This document shows, one piece after another, positions 7,738 to 16,617 of a stretch of DNA of 26,784 nucleotides; positions within the stretch are counted from its first letter, which is position 1, and each line of letters starts with the position of its first letter. The notes under the pieces were generated by a model. The model was given only the letters and a program-made list of their open reading frames with translations. It was not told the DNA's origin and made no database searches. A program made the position numbers and the translations under genes. The DNA lies in the NCBI GenBank assembly GCA_040509055.1, contig JBEVLT010000006.1:1-26784 (forward strand). Reading direction: 5' to 3'. This DNA comes from JAJKIP01 sp040509055 (GTDB taxonomy: Bacteria; Bacteroidota; Bacteroidia; Chitinophagales; Chitinophagaceae).

Positions 7738-8769
7738 TTACAATGAATTGCGCAGGGTGAGCGAAAAGGGTACTTCCAGGTGCCGGCGGTCATTGTCGAG
7801 CACCATGCGGGCCGCCATTTCACCCATTTTCACAAAGTCGGTCGACACGGTAGTGATACCGTCCAGGATAAACCGCTTCCAGGGCGTTTCGTTGTAGGAG
7901 ATGATGCCGATGTCTTTTCCCACTTCCAGCGGCGTGGCCCTGATCCGTTCCAGCAGCACCAGCAGGTCGTCTTCCATCAGGTTGATGTAGACCTCGCCTT
8001 CGTTTACCGGCTCATCGGCAATATTGGAAACCACCTGGTGATTAAAAGCATATTCACTGCAAAAGAGGTGAAACCCTTTCAGGATCTCTCCGGGAAAATA
8101 GGTATAGGAGGGAAAAATGATCTTCAGCGTCTGGTACTTGCTCAGCTGTGGCAGGGCGCTTTTCAGGGTGTTGAAAATATCGTTTTCAAAATTTTCATAC
8201 ACAGCGCCAAACTCGCCGTTGATACCGGGAATGATCTTGTCCAGCAGGATCAGCTGCCCGCCTGCTATTTCATTGATGATCTCGTGGGCCTTTTCGCCGC
8301 CTTCCAGGAAGTGGGGAATGATGACATGATGCGTGTAATCGTCCTTCCGGTTTTGCACCAGTTTTTTGAAGAGGCCAAAATCATTGTTGTAGATGTAAAA
8401 GTCGATGGCTGCTCTTTCGCCCAGCGTGGCGGCAAAAGAATCGTAAATGATCTTTTTATGAGCGCTCAGCTTGTTAAACAGCAGGAAGACCCGGATGGCC
8501 TGCCGGAAATCCGTTTTGCAAACGAAATAGCCCTTGCCCGGTACCGACCCGATCACACCCAGCCTTTTCATCTGGCGGTAGGCTTTTTCAGCGGTATCGC
8601 GGGATATTTCCAGCTCAAAGCTCAGGTCGTTGATGGAGGGCAGCAGGTAGTCCTTTTCGATCCGACCCTGCTCGATGCCCTTGAGAATGGAATTGGTCAG
8701 CTGCAGGTATTTGGGCGTGATCGAATGCTCGTCGATGGTAATAAGCCGGTATATGTTTTCAGATGCCAT
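7738..8769 (-). CDS. GntR-family regulator with sugar-sensor-like domain, likely rhamnose regulator
   Basis: A 343-residue transcription factor. Residues about 9-83 form a GntR winged helix-turn-helix (ITPKYLQLTNSI, LLPSINDLSFELEISRDTAEKAYRQM, GVIGSVPGKGYFV). Residues about 90-340 look like a periplasmic-binding-protein/LacI-type effector domain (VGKDIGIISYNETPWKRFI, ITTVSTDFVKMGEMAARMVLD). The frame opens further upstream, but the ATG at 8769 gives the normal GntR N-terminus. It is divergent from rhaT across a 222-nt intergenic region, so it is most simply the regulator of the rhamnose genes, with L-rhamnose or a downstream intermediate as effector. That role is inferred from position and domain type. 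Many Bacteroidota rhamnose regulators are AraC-type instead. Confidence 0.9.
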   Translation of the reverse strand: MASENIYRLITIDEHSITPKYLQLTNSILKGIEQGRIEKDYLLPSINDLSFELEISRDTAEKAYRQMKRLGVIGSVPGKGYFVCKTDFRQAIRVFLLFNKLSAHKKIIYDSFAATLGERAAIDFYIYNNDFGLFKKLVQNRKDDYTHHVIIPHFLEGGEKAHEIINEIAGGQLILLDKIIPGINGEFGAVYENFENDIFNTLKSALPQLSKYQTLKIIFPSYTYFPGEILKGFHLFCSEYAFNHQVVSNIADEPVNEGEVYINLMEDDLLVLLERIRATPLEVGKDIGIISYNETPWKRFILDGITTVSTDFVKMGEMAARMVLDNDRRHLEVPFSLTLRNSL

Positions 8770-8991
8770 CTGTAAAAATAAGTGGATAAAAGTATCATTT
8801 TTTTCCGGGTAGGAGAACCAGGCTCCATAAGGCGGGGACACTACTGATTGCAGGGAAGCATTCCTCGTGTTCCGCCGTGTCACTGTACATCCGTGGTATT
8901 CCCTTCATAATCATGACAGCACATGACAGCTATCTACCTCCGTTTGTTACATTTAAGCGCTAAATTGCCATATAAAATAAATCTTTAACGA
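8770..8991. promoter_or_regulatory. Divergent promoter region between the GntR regulator and rhaT
   Basis: This 222-nt region separates two divergent genes and must hold both promoters. On the plus strand a TTTG at 8943-8946 is followed by TAAATTG at 8961-8967, a poor match to the Bacteroidota -33/-7 pattern (TTTG and TAnnTTTG) and with a short spacer. The half-palindrome AGCGCT lies between them (8956-8961). A tandem CATGACAGC repeat is upstream of these. Exact start sites cannot be assigned by eye. Confidence 0.5.
8912..8930 (+). repeat. Tandem CATGACAGC repeat, candidate operator
   Basis: CATGACAGC occurs twice (8912-8920 and 8922-8930) with a one-base spacer, a 10-bp period that would put both copies on the same face of the helix. 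It is in the rhaT/regulator intergenic region, about 60-80 nt before the rhaT start. Binding by the adjacent GntR protein is inferred only; GntR operators are more often inverted repeats. Confidence 0.4.
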
Positions 8992-10101
8992 ATGCAGGTC
9001 ATCCTGGGAGTTATCTACCACTTTATCGGAGGGTTCGCCTCCGGTAGTTTTTATATACCCTATAAGAAAGTACGAGGCTGGCATTGGGAAAGCTACTGGA
9101 TCGTGGGAGGCATATTCTCCTGGCTCATTGTGCCACCGCTGGCTGCCTACCTTACCATTCCCGGTTTTGCCGATATCATCCGGGGCACATCGGGCCGGGT
9201 GCTGGGTCTCACCTACCTGTTTGGCGTACTGTGGGGCATCGGCGGGCTTACTTACGGGCTGGGTGTGCGTTACCTGGGGGTGGCGCTCGGCAGTTCCATC
9301 ATTCTCGGCCTTTGTTCGGTATTCGGGGCGCTGATCCCTTCGCTCTACTACAACTTTTATCCTGAGGCAGGAAAAGACACCATCAGTGACCTGCTCCATA
9401 ACCCCTGGGGGCAAACGGTGCTGGCCGGTATCCTTATCTGCATTCTCGGCATCATTATCTGCGGACGTGCAGGCGTATTGAAGGAACGCAACCTTGGCGG
9501 CAAGACCGATTCGAACAATGCGGACTATAATTTTCCGCTGGGCATCACGGTAGCCATCGTATCCGGTATCCTGAGTGCCTGTTTTGCCTTTGGTATCGAT
9601 GCCGGCGCCGCCATGGGCGATGTGGCCAATGCCAACTGGCAGGCGCTGCACCCGGGACAGGGCAACTACCTGTATAAGAATAACGTGATCTATATCGTTA
9701 TTCTCTGGGGCGGACTCACCACCAATTTTATCTGGTGCATGATCCTGAATGCGCGCAACAAGACTTTTGGCGATTATACCAACCGCAAAGCACCGCTGCT
9801 GCGCAATTATATTTTCTCGGCGCTTGCCGGCACCACCTGGTTCCTGCAGTTCTTTTTTTATGGCATGGGCGAGAGCAAGCTGGGCAATGGCGCCAGCTCC
9901 TGGATACTCCACATGGCGTTTATCATCCTGGTCGCCAATACCTGGGGTATCGTGCTGAAAGAATGGAAAGCGGTAAGCAAAAAGACATTTGCCACGCTGG
10001 CCGCCGGTATCATCGTGATCATCCTTTCCGTGCTGGTAGTGGGCAAAGGGAATGCAATGAAGGAAAAGGCAGCAAAAGCGGCCACTAACCAGGTGAAATA
10101 A
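8992..10101 (+). CDS. rhaT: L-rhamnose/H+ symporter RhaT
   Basis: A 369-residue inner-membrane transporter of the RhaT family (drug/metabolite transporter superfamily) that imports L-rhamnose with protons. It has about ten hydrophobic helices across its whole length. Conserved RhaT-like features include GGFASGSFYIPYKKVRGWHWESYW near the N-terminus (residues 13-36), WGIGGLTYGLGVRYLG, LGSSIILGLCSVFGALIPS and the C-terminal FFYGMGESKLG. It is the first gene of the rhamnose operon, divergent from the GntR regulator, and is followed 17 nt later by the fused aldolase/dehydrogenase gene. The length is slightly above the enterobacterial protein. Confidence 0.95.
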   Translation: MQVILGVIYHFIGGFASGSFYIPYKKVRGWHWESYWIVGGIFSWLIVPPLAAYLTIPGFADIIRGTSGRVLGLTYLFGVLWGIGGLTYGLGVRYLGVALGSSIILGLCSVFGALIPSLYYNFYPEAGKDTISDLLHNPWGQTVLAGILICILGIIICGRAGVLKERNLGGKTDSNNADYNFPLGITVAIVSGILSACFAFGIDAGAAMGDVANANWQALHPGQGNYLYKNNVIYIVILWGGLTTNFIWCMILNARNKTFGDYTNRKAPLLRNYIFSALAGTTWFLQFFFYGMGESKLGNGASSWILHMAFIILVANTWGIVLKEWKAVSKKTFATLAAGIIVIILSVLVVGKGNAMKEKAAKAATNQVK

Positions 10102-10118
10102 GATCATTTAATTATTAT

Positions 10119-12239
10119 ATGTCAGTTGAAACAACACCATTCAAACATGTGAGTTATTTATGGAATGAGGCGGAAGCAGCCCGGCTGGCCGGCGATGAAG
10201 TGGCGCTGCTCGTATACCGTTCCAATCTGCTGGGCGCCGACCTGCGCCTGACCAATTACGGCGGCGGCAATACCTCGTGCAAAGTGATCGCCAAAGACCC
10301 GCTGACCGGCAGCGATACCGAAGTGATGTGGGTGAAAGGAAGCGGCGGCGACCTGGGCACCATGAAACGGAGCGGCCTGGCAGCCCTGTACGTGGACCGG
10401 CTGCGCAGCCTGGTAAACGTTTACCGCGGTATCGGGCACGAAGACGAAATGGTGGAGCTGTTCAACCATTGCATTTTCGATCTTTCTTCCAAAGCGCCGT
10501 CCATTGATACACCACTGCACGGGTTCCTTCCGTTTAAGCATATCGATCACCTGCATCCCGATGCGGCCATTGCTATTGCGGCGGCAAAGGATGGAAAAAA
10601 GATCACCGAAGAGCTGTTTGGCGGCACCATCGGCTGGGTGGAATGGCAGCGCCCCGGTTTCGACCTGGGGCTGAAGCTGAAGGAGTGCCTGGACAACAAT
10701 CCCGGTATCCGCGGCATCATGCTGGGTTCGCACGGCTTGTTTACATGGGGCGATACGGCTTATGAAAGCTACCTGAACACCCTGGAAGTGATCGAACGCT
10801 GCGCCGCCTACCTGGAAGAGCATACCGGTCAATCGGGTCCTGTTTTCGGCGGTCAGCGCCTGGATTCATTACCTGAAGAGCAACGCCTGAAACAGGCAGC
10901 TTTACTCGCACCGGTGCTGCGCGGGCTTTGCTCCTCGCACACAAAAATGATCGGGCACTTTACCGACGACAATCGTGTGCTCGAATTCATCAACTCGAAC
11001 GACCTGGACCGGCTGGGGCCCATGGGCACCAGCTGCCCCGACCATTTCCTGCGTACCAAGATATCACCGCTGGTGCTGGAGTTAGCCGCTGGCGAAGATC
11101 TCAGCGATGCCGAAGCGGTAAAAAAGAAACTGGTTCCTGCCTTCGAAGCCTACCGGCAGATGTATGCGGATTACTATGCTACCTGCAAACATTCCAATAG
11201 CCCGGCCATGCGCGATCCCAATCCCGTGGTGATCCTGTACCCGGGCGTAGGCCTGTTCACGTTTGCCAAAGACAAGCAGACCGCAAGGGTAGCGGCCGAG
11301 TTTTATACCAATGCGATCAACGTAATGAAGGGCGCTGAAGCGGTATCCGAATACACCTCGTTACCACGGCAGGAAGCTTTCAATATCGAATACTGGCTGC
11401 TGGAAGAAGCGAAATTGCAGCGCATGCCCAGGCCCAAAGCGCTAAGCGGAAGGGTAGCCCTGATCACCGGTAGCGCCGGCGGTATTGGCAAGGCTATTGC
11501 CAAAAAGTTTGCCGATGAAGGCGCCTGCGTGGTGCTCAATGACATGAATGCAGAGCGGCTGGAAGAAGCAAAAGCCGAGTTCACCAAACAATATGGTAAA
11601 GACGTGTTTGCTACGGGCGTGCTGGATGTGACCCAGGCAGACACGATCGGCCAGGTGATGGAAACGGCCGCCTTGTCTTTTGGCGGCGTGGATATCATCG
11701 TCAACAATGCCGGGCTCTCCATTTCCAAGTCCATCGAAGGGCATACGGAAAAGGACTGGGACCTGCTGTATGATGTGCTGGTGAAAGGGCAGTTCCTGGT
11801 GACACAGGCGGGCGTGGTCATCATGCGCAAACAGGGCTTTGGCGGCGATGTGCTGAACATCGTGAGCAAGAATGCGCTGGTCAGCGGACCCAACAATGCA
11901 GGCTACGGTTCAGCCAAAGCAGCACAACTGCACCTGTCGCGGCTGAATGCTGCCGAACTGGGCAAGGACAAGATCCGGGTGAACGTGGTCAACCCCGATG
12001 CTGTGATCGCCGGCAGCAATATCTGGAACAATGGCTGGGCCGAAGGCCGGGCCAAAGCATACGGCATCACGGTAGAAGAGCTGCCGGGTTACTATGCCAA
12101 CCGGACGCTGCTGAACGAGATCATCAACCCGGAGGATATTGCCAACGCCTGTTTTGCCTTTGTGGGCGGACTGCTGGGCAAATCCACCGGCAATATGCTC
12201 AATGTGGACGGCGGTGTGGCAATAGCCTTTCCACGGTAA
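10119..12239 (+). CDS. rhaEW: Bifunctional rhamnulose-1-phosphate aldolase / lactaldehyde dehydrogenase
   Basis: A 706-residue fusion. Residues about 20-400 are a class II (zinc) aldolase of the FucA/AraD superfamily: NYGGGNTS (46-53), HIDHLHPDAA with likely metal ligands H144 and H146, and GSHGLFTWG with H205. It should split L-rhamnulose-1-phosphate into dihydroxyacetone phosphate and L-lactaldehyde. Residues about 443-706 are a short-chain dehydrogenase: TGSAGGIG (450-457), VNNAG, and active-site Y596-x3-K600. It should oxidise L-lactaldehyde to L-lactate with NAD. This RhaE-RhaW fusion is known from comparative work on rhamnose regulons. There is no signal peptide. It sits 17 nt after rhaT and 35 nt before the isomerase gene. 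Confidence 0.95.
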   Translation: MSVETTPFKHVSYLWNEAEAARLAGDEVALLVYRSNLLGADLRLTNYGGGNTSCKVIAKDPLTGSDTEVMWVKGSGGDLGTMKRSGLAALYVDRLRSLVNVYRGIGHEDEMVELFNHCIFDLSSKAPSIDTPLHGFLPFKHIDHLHPDAAIAIAAAKDGKKITEELFGGTIGWVEWQRPGFDLGLKLKECLDNNPGIRGIMLGSHGLFTWGDTAYESYLNTLEVIERCAAYLEEHTGQSGPVFGGQRLDSLPEEQRLKQAALLAPVLRGLCSSHTKMIGHFTDDNRVLEFINSNDLDRLGPMGTSCPDHFLRTKISPLVLELAAGEDLSDAEAVKKKLVPAFEAYRQMYADYYATCKHSNSPAMRDPNPVVILYPGVGLFTFAKDKQTARVAAEFYTNAINVMKGAEAVSEYTSLPRQEAFNIEYWLLEEAKLQRMPRPKALSGRVALITGSAGGIGKAIAKKFADEGACVVLNDMNAERLEEAKAEFTKQYGKDVFATGVLDVTQADTIGQVMETAALSFGGVDIIVNNAGLSISKSIEGHTEKDWDLLYDVLVKGQFLVTQAGVVIMRKQGFGGDVLNIVSKNALVSGPNNAGYGSAKAAQLHLSRLNAAELGKDKIRVNVVNPDAVIAGSNIWNNGWAEGRAKAYGITVEELPGYYANRTLLNEIINPEDIANACFAFVGGLLGKSTGNMLNVDGGVAIAFPR

Positions 12240-12274
12240 TTTTTTAATGGAGTGATTAACTTACGATAGCTTGT

Positions 12275-13549
12275 ATGCAGATCAATAAGAACACCATTGC
12301 AGCGCACAACGAATCCCTGCTGGCGGCGCACCGGCGCAAACTCGATTTTGTTGCTGCCGATATAAACGACCCGGAACCCATACTGCAAAAGCTGGCGGCA
12401 TTCCAGGTAGCCATACCCAGCTGGGCATTGGGTACCGGCGGCACCCGCTTTGGCCGCTTTGCCGGCACCGGCGAACCGCGCAGCCTGGAAGAAAAGATCG
12501 AAGACGTGGGTGTGCTGCATGCCCTGAACCGGTCCAGTGGCGCTATTTCCCTGCACATACCCTGGGACATTCCGGAGAACTATGCGGCTATCAAAGCGCT
12601 GGCGGCACAGCATGACCTTCGGTTCGATGCGGTGAACTCCAATACCTTCCAGGACCAGCGCGGCCAGGAGCTGAGCTACAAGTTCGGCTCGCTGCAGCAC
12701 GTGGACAAGGCCGTACGCCGGCAGGCCATTGAGCACAATATCGAAGTGATCCGGCATGGCGTGGAGCTTGGCTCCGAATCGCTGACCGTATGGCTGAGCG
12801 ATGGGTCCTGTTTTCCCGGCCAGCTGAATTTCCGCAAAGCGTTTCAAAACACCCTGGAAAGCCTGCAGGAGATCTATGCCGCATTACCGGACCACTGGAA
12901 AATGTTTGTCGAGTACAAAGCCTTCGAGCCCAACTTTTATTCCATGACCGTGGGCGACTGGGGCCAATCGTATTTATATGCCAGCAAGCTGGGCCCCCAG
13001 GCGTATACGCTGGTGGACCTGGGGCATCACCTGCCCAATGCAAACATCGAGCAGATCGTGTCGCTGCTGCTGATGGAGAACAAGCTGGCCGGTTTCCACT
13101 TTAACGACAGCAAGTACGGCGATGACGACCTGACCGTAGGCAGCATCCGGCCTTACCAGCTCTTTCTCATCTTCAATGAACTGGTGGAGGGCATGGATGC
13201 CCGCGGCATCGATCATGCATCCGGGCTGGGCTGGATGATCGACGCTTCGCACAATGTAAAGGATCCGCTGGAGGACCTGCTGCAGTCGGTAGAAGCAATC
13301 ATGATCGCGTATGCACAGGCGTTGCTGCTCGACCGGGCAAAGCTGACCGCTGCACAGGATAACAACGATGTGGTTACTGCGCAGGAACTATTGCAGCATG
13401 CGTTCCGCACGGACGTGCGCCCGCTGGTGGCCGAAGCACGGCTGCGGAGCGGCGGCGCCCTGCAACCTTTGCAGCTTTTCCGCGAAGCCAGGGTGCGGGA
13501 GCAGCTGGTAAAAGAAAGAGGAAGTAAAACCGTGGCTACCGGACTGTGA
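12275..13549 (+). CDS. rhaI: L-rhamnose isomerase, RhaI type
   Basis: A 424-residue TIM-barrel isomerase converting L-rhamnose to L-rhamnulose. It matches the RhaI (Pseudomonas stutzeri-like) type rather than enterobacterial RhaA. Likely metal ligands are E213 (FVEYKAFEP), D248 (LVDLGHH), H275 (GFHFNDSKYGDDD) and D323 (MIDASHN). RFGRFAGTGEPR (59-70) is a characteristic N-terminal segment. It is cytoplasmic. Its TGA shares one base with the ATG of the kinase gene (TGATG at 13547-13551), indicating translational coupling. Confidence 0.95.
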   Translation: MQINKNTIAAHNESLLAAHRRKLDFVAADINDPEPILQKLAAFQVAIPSWALGTGGTRFGRFAGTGEPRSLEEKIEDVGVLHALNRSSGAISLHIPWDIPENYAAIKALAAQHDLRFDAVNSNTFQDQRGQELSYKFGSLQHVDKAVRRQAIEHNIEVIRHGVELGSESLTVWLSDGSCFPGQLNFRKAFQNTLESLQEIYAALPDHWKMFVEYKAFEPNFYSMTVGDWGQSYLYASKLGPQAYTLVDLGHHLPNANIEQIVSLLLMENKLAGFHFNDSKYGDDDLTVGSIRPYQLFLIFNELVEGMDARGIDHASGLGWMIDASHNVKDPLEDLLQSVEAIMIAYAQALLLDRAKLTAAQDNNDVVTAQELLQHAFRTDVRPLVAEARLRSGGALQPLQLFREARVREQLVKERGSKTVATGL

Positions 13550-14943
13550 TGAGCAAGATCCCTGTCATAGCGGTTTTCGATGTAGGCAAAACGAATAAGA
13601 AACTGTTTCTTTTCGACGAAGAATACAGGATCGTATACGAAAACGCGGCCCGCTTCACCGAAACGGAGGATGAAGATGGTTTCCCCTGCGATAACCTCGA
13701 CAACCTGCGCCAGGCCCTCTTCGATTCGCTGCGGCAGATCATCAGCCGTGACGAATTTCATGTCAAAGCAGTTAACATTACTACTTATGGCGCCAGCTTT
13801 GTCTACGTTGGTCAGCAGGGCGAGCCGCTCACGCCATTGTACAACTACCTGAAGCCATACCCGCCCGGCCTGCAGCGGCAATTTTATGCTACATACGGCG
13901 GTGAGGAAAGGCTGTCGCTTGAGACGGCCTCGCCGGTGCTGGGCAGCCTCAATTCAGGCCTGCAGCTTTATCGCATCAAATACGAGCAGCCGGATACATT
14001 CCGGCGCATCCGCTATGCCCTGCATTTGCCGCAATACATGAGCTACCTGCTTACAGGGCGTGCAGGGGCCGATATTACCAGTATCGGTTGCCACACCCAT
14101 CTGTGGGATTTCGGGAAGGGTAATTACCATGAATGGGTGGAAAAGGAAGACCTGTTGCCGCGGCTGGGACCATTGCTATCATCGGATAGCGTTTCAGCCT
14201 GTTCCTTTGCCGGCGCTGAATTGCGGGCCGGTATCGGTGTACATGATAGCTCGGCCGCCCTGATCCCTTACCTGGTCAATTTCCGGGAACCGTTCGTACT
14301 GATTTCCACCGGCACCTGGTGCATCAGCCTCAATCCCTTTAACGAATCGCCGCTCACTGCGGAAGAGCTGAAGGAAGATTGTTTGTGTTATTTGAGTTAC
14401 GAAGGTAAACCGGTGAAAGCATCGCGATTGTTTGCCGGGCATGAACATGATCAGCAGGTACAGCGGATCGCCGCACATTTCAACGAAGACGGCAGCAAAT
14501 ACAAGAGCATTGCGTTTGACCGTGCACTGGCTGAATCGCTGGGGCAGCGCCATCCGTTGCCTGCAGCGCAGGCGGGCGGCGATATCCTGAAGCGATCGCT
14601 GTTTGACGCCCGGTCACTGGACGATTTCAGCAGCTATGAAGAAGCCTATCACCAACTGATGCTGGACCTGGTAGCACAGCAATACGCCTCTACCCGGCTG
14701 GTACTGGAAGGCACGCCTGTAAAAAGAATTTTCGTAGACGGGGGCTTCAGCGACAATCCTGTTTACATGAACCTGCTCGCTGCTGCCTTTCCCGGGCAGG
14801 AAGTATATGCCGCCATCATGGCGCAGGCTACCGCATTGGGCGCAGCGCTTGCCATTCACACCTCCTGGCACAGCGGCCCGTATCCTACCAACATCATGGA
14901 ACTGAGAAGCTATTCCGCACCGCAGCTAAAAGTAATCGGATAA
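13549..14943 (+). CDS. rhaB: FGGY-family carbohydrate kinase, presumed rhamnulokinase
   Basis: A 464-residue FGGY kinase that should phosphorylate L-rhamnulose to L-rhamnulose-1-phosphate. The phosphate-1 motif is VFDVGKTNKK (residues 9-18), the probable catalytic base is D233 in GVHDSSAA, followed by ISTGTWCIS, and the adenosine motif is DGGFSDN (397-403). It differs from classical RhaB in its N-terminal motif (GKTNKK), so the rhamnulokinase call rests partly on its place in the operon; L-fuculokinase-type activity is the main alternative. The ATG at 13549 overlaps the isomerase stop by one base; an in-frame GTG lies just before it. It is the last gene of the rha operon. Confidence 0.88.
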   Translation: MSKIPVIAVFDVGKTNKKLFLFDEEYRIVYENAARFTETEDEDGFPCDNLDNLRQALFDSLRQIISRDEFHVKAVNITTYGASFVYVGQQGEPLTPLYNYLKPYPPGLQRQFYATYGGEERLSLETASPVLGSLNSGLQLYRIKYEQPDTFRRIRYALHLPQYMSYLLTGRAGADITSIGCHTHLWDFGKGNYHEWVEKEDLLPRLGPLLSSDSVSACSFAGAELRAGIGVHDSSAALIPYLVNFREPFVLISTGTWCISLNPFNESPLTAEELKEDCLCYLSYEGKPVKASRLFAGHEHDQQVQRIAAHFNEDGSKYKSIAFDRALAESLGQRHPLPAAQAGGDILKRSLFDARSLDDFSSYEEAYHQLMLDLVAQQYASTRLVLEGTPVKRIFVDGGFSDNPVYMNLLAAAFPGQEVYAAIMAQATALGAALAIHTSWHSGPYPTNIMELRSYSAPQLKVIG

Positions 14944-15174
14944 AACCCTGATAGTGACAATTAAAAAGGGCCGGAAGCTCTTGAAAACTTAACCGTAAGC
15001 TGAAATAATCTTGAAGGTAAACAGCGGCATAGCAGGGATACGGTATAAAGACACTTGCTTGTTACAATATTTGTGTAAATTGTCTGAGGATGGCCGGTTA
15101 ACCCTTGCGTACTGATGCCGTGCAGATCGTGGCAAGGGAACGATATATTATAACGATTCAATTGCTTGTATACT
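14944..15174 (+). promoter_or_regulatory. Intergenic region before the DUF1080 operon
   Basis: This 231-nt gap separates the end of the rhamnose operon from the exported triad. I see no convincing hairpin terminator and no small gene. AATATTTG at 15066-15073 is a one-mismatch fit to the Bacteroidota -7 element, but no matching TTTG lies at the usual spacing upstream. A promoter for the next operon is likely somewhere here. Confidence 0.3.
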
Positions 15175-16524
15175 ATGAAGAAAAATGTCCTTCTCTTCCT
15201 GTTTCTTGTTTGCTTTTATTTTTTACATGCACAATCCACCGGCTGGCACGATCTCTTTAACGGCAAAGACCTTACGGGCTGGAAACAATTAAATGGCAAG
15301 GCCCGCTACCTTGTGCGCAATGGCGAACTGGTCGGGGTCAGCGTACCGGGCGAACCGAATTCTTTTCTTGCTACAGAGCAGGCGTACGGCGATTTTATCC
15401 TGGAGCTGGAATTGCTCGTGGATACGTCCATGAACTCTGGCATCCAGGTCAGGAGCCTGAGCCTGCCCGATTATCAGAACGGGCGCGTACATGGTTACCA
15501 GGTAGAGGTCGATCCTTCCTCACGCGACTGGAGTGGAGGTTTGTACGATGAAGCTCGCAGGGGATGGTTGTATACGCTGGAACTGAACCCCGCTGCCAAA
15601 ACAGCTTTCCGGAACAATCAATGGAACCATTACCGCATTGAATGCATCGGTCATACCATCCGCACCTGGGTCAACGGCATCCCCACTGCACACCTGGTGG
15701 ATGCGGAAACGGCGCGCGGCTTTATCGCCCTGCAGGTGCACAGCATCAGTAAGCCGGAACAGGCCGGCCGCGAGATCCGCTGGCGCAATATCCGCATCCG
15801 TACCGCAAACCTGCAGCCTTCGCCTTACGACCAGCTCTTCGTGGTCAACACGGTAAGCAACGATCTTTCGCCGCAGGAAAGGCAAAACGGCTACCAGCTT
15901 TTATGGGATGGCAGGACCACGCAGGGATGGAGAGGTGCGTATAAAACCAGTTTCCCGGAAAAAGGCTGGCTGATCAGCGATGGCGTACTGAGCGTGGAGA
16001 AAGCGGCCGGCGCCGAGTCGGCCCATGGCGGCGATATCGTGACGGAAAAGGAATACGGTGCTTTCGAATTGAAATTCGATTTCAAGCTGACGCCGGGCGC
16101 CAACAGCGGCATCAAATACTTTGTGACCGAAAAAGAGAACAACGGCGGATCTGCGATCGGGCTCGAATACCAGCTGCTCGATGACGCCCTGCATCCTGAT
16201 GCAAAGATGGGTGTGAACGGCAACCGTACGCTGGCTTCGCTGTACGACCTTATTCCTTCGCAGAAAATACCGGCCTCGCTGCACAAGATCGGGGAGTGGA
16301 ACCAGGGAATGATCAGGGTATATCCCGATAACAAAGTGGAATACTGGCTCAACGGGTACAGGGTACTGGAATACGTGAGGGGTTCGGCCGGTTACCTGGC
16401 CCTGGTGGCAAAAAGCAAATACAAAGTGTGGGACAATTTCGGAATGGCGTCGAAGGGGCGCATCCTGCTGCAGGACCATGGAGATCAGGTATCTTTTCGG
16501 AGTATCAAGATAAGAGAATTGTAG
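15175..16524 (+). CDS. Exported tandem DUF1080 (3-keto-disaccharide hydrolase-like) protein
   Basis: A 449-residue protein with a Sec signal peptide (MKKNVLLFLFLVCFYFLHAQ), which selects the ATG at 15175 rather than the upstream TTG. Two DUF1080 jelly-roll domains follow: residues about 24-209 (LFNGKDLTGW, MNSGIQVRS, EVDPSSRDWSGGLYDE) and about 238-448 (LLWDGRTTQGW, NSGIKYFV, EYQLLDDALHPDAK). Members of this family cleave 3-keto-glycosides in periplasmic or cytoplasmic sugar-oxidation pathways. The following gene is a Tat-exported Gfo/Idh/MocA oxidoreductase, a fitting partner to make the keto sugar. Which domain is catalytic cannot be decided by eye. The gene begins the triad. Confidence 0.9.
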   Translation: MKKNVLLFLFLVCFYFLHAQSTGWHDLFNGKDLTGWKQLNGKARYLVRNGELVGVSVPGEPNSFLATEQAYGDFILELELLVDTSMNSGIQVRSLSLPDYQNGRVHGYQVEVDPSSRDWSGGLYDEARRGWLYTLELNPAAKTAFRNNQWNHYRIECIGHTIRTWVNGIPTAHLVDAETARGFIALQVHSISKPEQAGREIRWRNIRIRTANLQPSPYDQLFVVNTVSNDLSPQERQNGYQLLWDGRTTQGWRGAYKTSFPEKGWLISDGVLSVEKAAGAESAHGGDIVTEKEYGAFELKFDFKLTPGANSGIKYFVTEKENNGGSAIGLEYQLLDDALHPDAKMGVNGNRTLASLYDLIPSQKIPASLHKIGEWNQGMIRVYPDNKVEYWLNGYRVLEYVRGSAGYLALVAKSKYKVWDNFGMASKGRILLQDHGDQVSFRSIKIREL

Positions 16525-16617
16525 CCCGGGAAATCCGGAAGTTTATAAACGAAAGACAGTCGCCTTCTGTGGCTGCCGGGCTCATGGCCAGTAACTTCCG
16601 ACTTAAAAAACAAAGCT

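Noticed and set aside
8953..10107. Long minus-strand open frame (384 residues) across rhaT
   Set aside because: Antisense to a clear RhaT transporter; its His/Asp-rich, low-hydrophobic translation is a shadow of the coding strand.
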